Shown here in pieces: positions 15,190-16,874 of a stretch of DNA of 16,874 bases. Both the position numbers and the translations under genes were made by a program. The notes beneath the pieces were generated by a model, which was given only the letters and a program-made list of their open reading frames with translations, was not told where the DNA came from and ran no database searches. Positions within the stretch are counted from its first letter, which is position 1, and each line of letters opens with the position of its first letter. The DNA is from CAYXFZ01 sp964464385 (lineage in GTDB: Bacteria > Planctomycetota > UBA1135), in assembly GCA_964464385.1 (NCBI GenBank), contig CAYXFZ010000056.1, positions 1 through 16,874 on the forward strand. The letters run 5' to 3'.

Positions 15190-16874
15190 CTCGGCGACTC
15201 TCTGTTTCGGTGGGACTTGCCCTCCTGGCAAGTTGTGCTCCCGAACCGGAAACCGAGTTGGCTTCTGCCCTCCCCCCCACACCAGCCGACTGGGTGGGAT
15301 CCGCTACCTGCAAGACTTGCCATCCGAATGCCTACGCGGCTTGGGAACAAAGTCATCACGCTCTCGCCGAAGTGGATTTGGAATCTCCGCGCGCCATTCC
15401 GGGCGCCCTCTTGGGGCGCACCGAGGACGCGATGGCCGAGCGCGCTATTGGAGTTGCTCCATTGGTGCAGTACATCGTCAACGAAAACGGCCTGGATCAA
15501 GTTTGCCAATTCGCTTGGGATCCCACTGCCCAGGAGTGGTTCAACATTTTTGAGGACGGACGCGAAGAGGGCGAGTGGGGTCATTGGACCGGGCGTGGCA
15601 TGAATTGGGATTCGATGTGCGCGACTTGTCACAACACCGGCCTACGCAAGGAATGGAATCCGGCCACGGATCGGTACACCACCACCCACGCGGAACGCGG
15701 CGTGTCCTGCGAGGCTTGCCATGGCCCGGGGCGCACCCATGTGGAGAGCCAAGGGAGCATCCCGTTTCCTGCTGCCGCCAATTCCGTGGATGCTTGCGGT
15801 GCTTGCCATGCCCGCCGCGGAGAGTTGATCGCAGAGCAACGCCCCGACTTGCCTTTCCTGGATCGCTTTCTGCCGGAGTGGCCCGGGTTGGACGAAACTT
15901 GGTACGCCGACGGCCAAATTCGTGAGGAAGATTACGAATGGACTTCTTTCCGGCTCAGCCGAATGGCGCAAGCTGGGGTGACCTGCCTGGATTGCCACAA
16001 CGCCCACGACAGCCAACCCAGATTGCCAGGCGACGCGCTTTGCATGCGCTGTCATGCCGAACCCCAGGGTGCCATCCCGCCGGTGGATCCGGCGGCCCAC
16101 ACCTTTCATCCGCCAGAATCCGAGGGGGCGCGCTGCATCGGCTGCCATATGCCGACCACGACCTACATGCAACGCGACCCGCGGCATGACCATTCCTTTT
16201 CCGTGCCGGATCCTGTTCTCACCCTGGAGTTGGGCATTCCCAATGCATGCAATCGTTGCCATGCGGATCAAGACGCCGTTTGGGCCCGCAACCATGTGCG
16301 CAATTGGTACGGCGATGCCATGGACCGCCCGCGCCGGACGCGGGCCCGGTTGTTGGCGGCGGCCCGCCAAGGGAAGCCGGATGCTTGGCAAGAGATTGTG
16401 TCTCACTTGAAGGAAGAAAGTCACCCGGCTTGGCAAGCCGTATTGACCGGCGCTCTGATGGCCTGGCCCGAGCAGCCGGAAGTGGTCGCGGCCTTGATGG
16501 AAACTCTGAATAGTGAGGATCCCTTCGTTCGCTTGCAGACTCTGCGTGCTCTTGGGCCGACCCTGACCATGATCTACCCTCGCGGGACGGGTCCACTGCG
16601 GCATTTCGATACCTTCCGTGCCAATCGAGTGGAGGCTGCCATGGCCCTGGGGCCACGCTTGGACCCAGAATCGCAAGGAGCCCAGGAATTGGACGCATTT
16701 TTGCAACACAACCGCGACCAACCTCCGGGCGCCGCTGCCTGGTCTACCCGCTTGCAGGATCAGGGCCGTCCGCTTGGCGCCGCCGCGGAATTGCGCCGTG
16801 CTCTAGGTTGGGATCCGACCCTAACTCTCCTCCGGGAACAACTGGCCGTGGTGGAAGCGCAGGCCCAGCGGCCG
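15186..16874 (+). CDS. Octahaem c-type cytochrome lipoprotein with C-terminal HEAT/TPR-like region (3' truncated by window end)
   Basis: The frame runs open from GTG 15186-15188 to the window end (563 residues, incomplete). The N-terminus MTRRLSVSVGLALLASC is a lipoprotein signal: two arginines, a hydrophobic core and a lipobox L14-A15-S16 before Cys17. The protein should therefore be lipid-anchored outside the inner membrane. Eight CxxCH haem sites start at Cys42, 145, 175, 204, 267, 286, 317 and 355 (CKTCH, CATCH, CEACH, CGACH, CLDCH, CMRCH, CIGCH, CNRCH). After the last haem, PEVVAALMETLNSEDPFVRL reads as a HEAT repeat. Near the edge, residues about 520-558 look TPR-like. The start is favoured because it gives this clean signal peptide and overlaps the VOC stop by GTGA. 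It is likely to move electrons in the periplasm or reduce/oxidise a small substrate. Its partner and substrate are unknown. Confidence 0.9.
   Translation, partial: MTRRLSVSVGLALLASCAPEPETELASALPPTPADWVGSATCKTCHPNAYAAWEQSHHALAEVDLESPRAIPGALLGRTEDAMAERAIGVAPLVQYIVNENGLDQVCQFAWDPTAQEWFNIFEDGREEGEWGHWTGRGMNWDSMCATCHNTGLRKEWNPATDRYTTTHAERGVSCEACHGPGRTHVESQGSIPFPAAANSVDACGACHARRGELIAEQRPDLPFLDRFLPEWPGLDETWYADGQIREEDYEWTSFRLSRMAQAGVTCLDCHNAHDSQPRLPGDALCMRCHAEPQGAIPPVDPAAHTFHPPESEGARCIGCHMPTTTYMQRDPRHDHSFSVPDPVLTLELGIPNACNRCHADQDAVWARNHVRNWYGDAMDRPRRTRARLLAAARQGKPDAWQEIVSHLKEESHPAWQAVLTGALMAWPEQPEVVAALMETLNSEDPFVRLQTLRALGPTLTMIYPRGTGPLRHFDTFRANRVEAAMALGPRLDPESQGAQELDAFLQHNRDQPPGAAAWSTRLQDQGRPLGAAAELRRALGWDPTLTLLREQLAVVEAQAQRP

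Noticed and set aside
15642..16721. A 359-codon open frame on the minus strand opposite the octahaem cytochrome
   Set aside because: The opposite strand encodes eight in-frame CxxCH motifs and a lipoprotein signal. The antisense frame shows no recognisable feature.

Overview
The window is a bacterial chromosome or MAG fragment, moderately GC-rich by eye. It carries 15 protein genes, two of them cut by the window edges, and no tRNA, rRNA, CRISPR array or insertion sequence that I can see. One 10-N scaffold gap (2082-2091) interrupts an acyl-CoA dehydrogenase gene. A lipoprotein signal on a multihaem cytochrome points to a Gram-negative, respiring heterotroph. The mix of octahaem cytochrome with HEAT/TPR tail, split B12 mutase subunit plus MeaB, acetoacetyl-CoA synthetase, frequent non-ATG starts and weak Shine-Dalgarno sites would fit Planctomycetota, Acidobacteriota or a former deltaproteobacterial lineage. 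That placement is a guess.

Layout. The left edge (2-397, + strand) holds the C-terminal end of a peptide-type ABC permease, converging on a minus-strand block. Block A (5107 down to 567) is a tightly packed acyl-CoA operon. In transcription order it is acyl-CoA dehydrogenase 2, MeaB-type GTPase, stand-alone B12-binding mutase subunit, acyl-CoA dehydrogenase 1 and an MBL-fold hydrolase, with 1-4 base overlaps or gaps of a few bases. Block B (8062 down to 5159, minus) is a four-helix membrane protein of unknown function, a Wzx/MATE-like flippase and a CDF metal transporter. Block C (14667 down to 8160, minus) is acetoacetyl-CoA synthetase, phosphoenolpyruvate synthase, thiolase and 3-hydroxybutyryl-CoA dehydrogenase. 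A 108-base spacer separates it from a divergent plus-strand pair (14776 to the window end): a VOC-fold protein, then an octahaem lipoprotein that overlaps it by GTGA and runs off the right edge.

How the genes fit together (inference from families). Blocks A and C could supply most of a route from C4/branched acyl-CoAs and acetoacetate to acetyl-CoA, with PEP synthase providing the gluconeogenic exit. Missing from the window are an enoyl-CoA hydratase and the large catalytic subunit of the B12 mutase, so the pathway cannot be closed from this sequence alone. Most of the window is recognisable central metabolism. The least ordinary items are the octahaem/HEAT lipoprotein coupled to a VOC gene, the orphan mutase subunit between two dehydrogenases, and a diverged 32-base tandem copy of the CDF gene's last codons just behind its stop.
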